Shown here one piece after another: positions 63,258-64,000 of a DNA stretch of 64,000 nt; the first letter of the stretch is position 1; every line of letters begins with the position of its first letter. Location of the stretch: contig OZ024830.1 of assembly GCA_964016985.1 (NCBI GenBank), forward strand, positions 18,370,191 to 18,434,190, written 5' to 3'. Made by a program: the position numbers and the translations under genes. This DNA comes from Anodontia alba. Its lineage: Eukaryota; Mollusca; Bivalvia; Lucinida; Lucinidae. The notes under the pieces were generated by a model, which did no database searches, was not told where the DNA came from, and worked only from the letters and a program-made list of their open reading frames with translations.

Positions 63258-63373
63258 GTCGATGTCCATATTACATTGAGACAACTGCTTCTGATCTGTT
63301 ATTCGAAGTTAAGCAACGTCCATCCCAGTTAGTATTTGGATAGGTGACCGCCTCAGAGCATGTTCAAGTTCCG
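63258..63373 (+). pseudogene. 5S rRNA-derived sequence (degenerate 5S copy or 5S-derived SINE head)
   Basis: About 116 bases align along most of a eukaryotic 5S rRNA, normally about 120. The internal Pol III promoter is well kept: a box A-like AAGTTAAGCAACGTC at 63306-63320, an intermediate region CCAGTTAGTATTTGG, and a box C-like GGATAGGTGACCGCCT at 63338-63353, one change from the usual GGATGGGTGACCGCCT. The ends are decayed. The 5-prime part (GTCGATGTCCATAT) and 3-prime part (GTTCAAGTTCCG) no longer pair to form helix I, and the region before box A has extra bases (TGTTATTC). I therefore call it a pseudogene. A long T-rich tract follows directly, as expected for an expanded Pol III terminator. 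No SINE body or poly(A) tail is visible, so a retrotransposed or dispersed 5S copy is at least as likely as a SINE. Confidence 0.8.
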
Positions 63374-63443
63374 TTTTTTTTTTTGTTTTTTTTTTTTTTT
63401 TTTTTTTTTGTTTTTTTTTTTTGTTGTTTTTTGTTTGTTTTTT
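63374..63443. repeat. T-rich tract after the 5S-like sequence
   Basis: Seventy bases of almost pure T broken by single G residues (TTTTG, TTGTTG, TTTGTTTG). It begins immediately after the 5S-like sequence. It could be an expanded Pol III terminator, or on the opposite strand a degenerate poly(A) tail of an inserted element. Confidence 0.85.
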
Positions 63444-63964
63444 CTTAATTATTAGTTGTTGCTGCTTTTTATAGCGTTCAATATTATTCCTTTTTTACGA
63501 TATTAATGAATTGACAGGTAATCGAAAACTAAAAGATTGTTTTCCTTGTGAAACTAGATCGAACTTTTCTGTCTCTATTTCCAATAAATCTTTGCCTTTT
63601 TAACATTTCGATATGTTTCTCGCTGATTTGTATTACAGTTTACTTACCTCAAAATGAATAGTTCGCAGTTAATTCATTTGTGCCGCGCGTCCCATTAAAG
63701 GACATTGGCAAACATGGCAGACCAACATCAGACCATCATACACAAGAAATTTGTATAAACATGGTACCAGTAGAAAACTAACCACATATTCCTTATATCG
63801 AAATGAACAGGTCCCAAACAGTTAAAGTAAAAGAGTCGACTCGGCATAAATGGTAATAAATCGTAACTTTGCTAGTACATTAGATATTTGTTCGTGACAT
63901 AGAAGGAATAATACCAATCATTTTTTCAGTATTGCCTTCAACCATATTTTATACATCAATTATT
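63444..63964. other. AT-rich unique flank, no gene recognised
   Basis: No long open frame, RNA gene or element terminus is apparent. Minor items are AATAAA at 63583-63588 and a 10-bp palindrome GAGTCGACTC at 63833-63842. Neither has supporting context. Confidence 0.6.
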
Positions 63965-63992
63965 TTGTTGTTGTTGTTGTTGTTTTGTTGTT
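63965..63992. repeat. (TTG)n microsatellite
   Basis: Six consecutive TTG units (63965-63982), then an interrupted TTTTG TTG TT stretch. A simple slippage repeat. Confidence 0.9.
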
Positions 63993-64000
63993 AATGGAAA

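Overview
The window is almost entirely one eukaryotic satellite DNA array. An 820-bp unit repeats head to tail from base 1 (the array runs off the left edge) to about 62154, roughly 75.6 visible copies. It is interrupted only by a 200-base N gap at 50497-50696. The last 1.85 kb (62155-64000) is AT-rich, non-satellite flank. I see no bacterial-type gene, operon, CRISPR array or complete protein-coding gene. The short open frames in every unit (about 64, 86 and 88 codons, on opposing strands) follow from repetition of a non-coding unit.

The organism is a eukaryote, most likely an invertebrate animal. The reasons are a long homogeneous satellite, AT-rich flank with simple repeats, a 5S rRNA-derived sequence whose box A region (AAGTTAAGCAACGTC) has the form I associate with invertebrate 5S genes, and a recurring palindrome that matches the metazoan NRF-1 site. 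No species can be named from the sequence.

Layout. (1) 1 to about 32.5 kb: the diverse domain. Units differ by a few substitutions each, and marker variants recur with a decayed 4-unit (3280 bp) spacing plus local 2-unit and long-range shared haplotypes. (2) About 32.5-38.1 kb: a transition. A fixed T-to-C change appears in a hairpin loop, the TTTGTC variant disappears, and a variant haplotype recurs exactly 5 units (4100 bp) apart. (3) About 38.1-62.15 kb: a nearly invariant domain. I noticed only three substitutions in 24 kb (40602, 45600, 55535), including the 11.5 kb right of the gap. (4) 62155-64000: flank holding a possible frameshifted exon (62187-62443), a 3-copy 29-bp minisatellite, a near-full-length degenerate 5S-like sequence ending in a long T-rich tract, and a (TTG)n microsatellite.

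The satellite unit has internal architecture. A degenerate motif of about 50 bp (ATAAC, 14 nt, TCCGA, then GAAATTTGG in its fullest form) recurs whole or in part at least seven times on both strands. Each unit also carries a 12-bp TGCGCATGCGCA palindrome, a GCACGTGC (E-box) palindrome, CTGCATGCAG and two small hairpins. With no genes to work together, the biology here is satellite evolution: unequal exchange, homogenisation, array boundaries and possible protein binding by the repeated palindromes.
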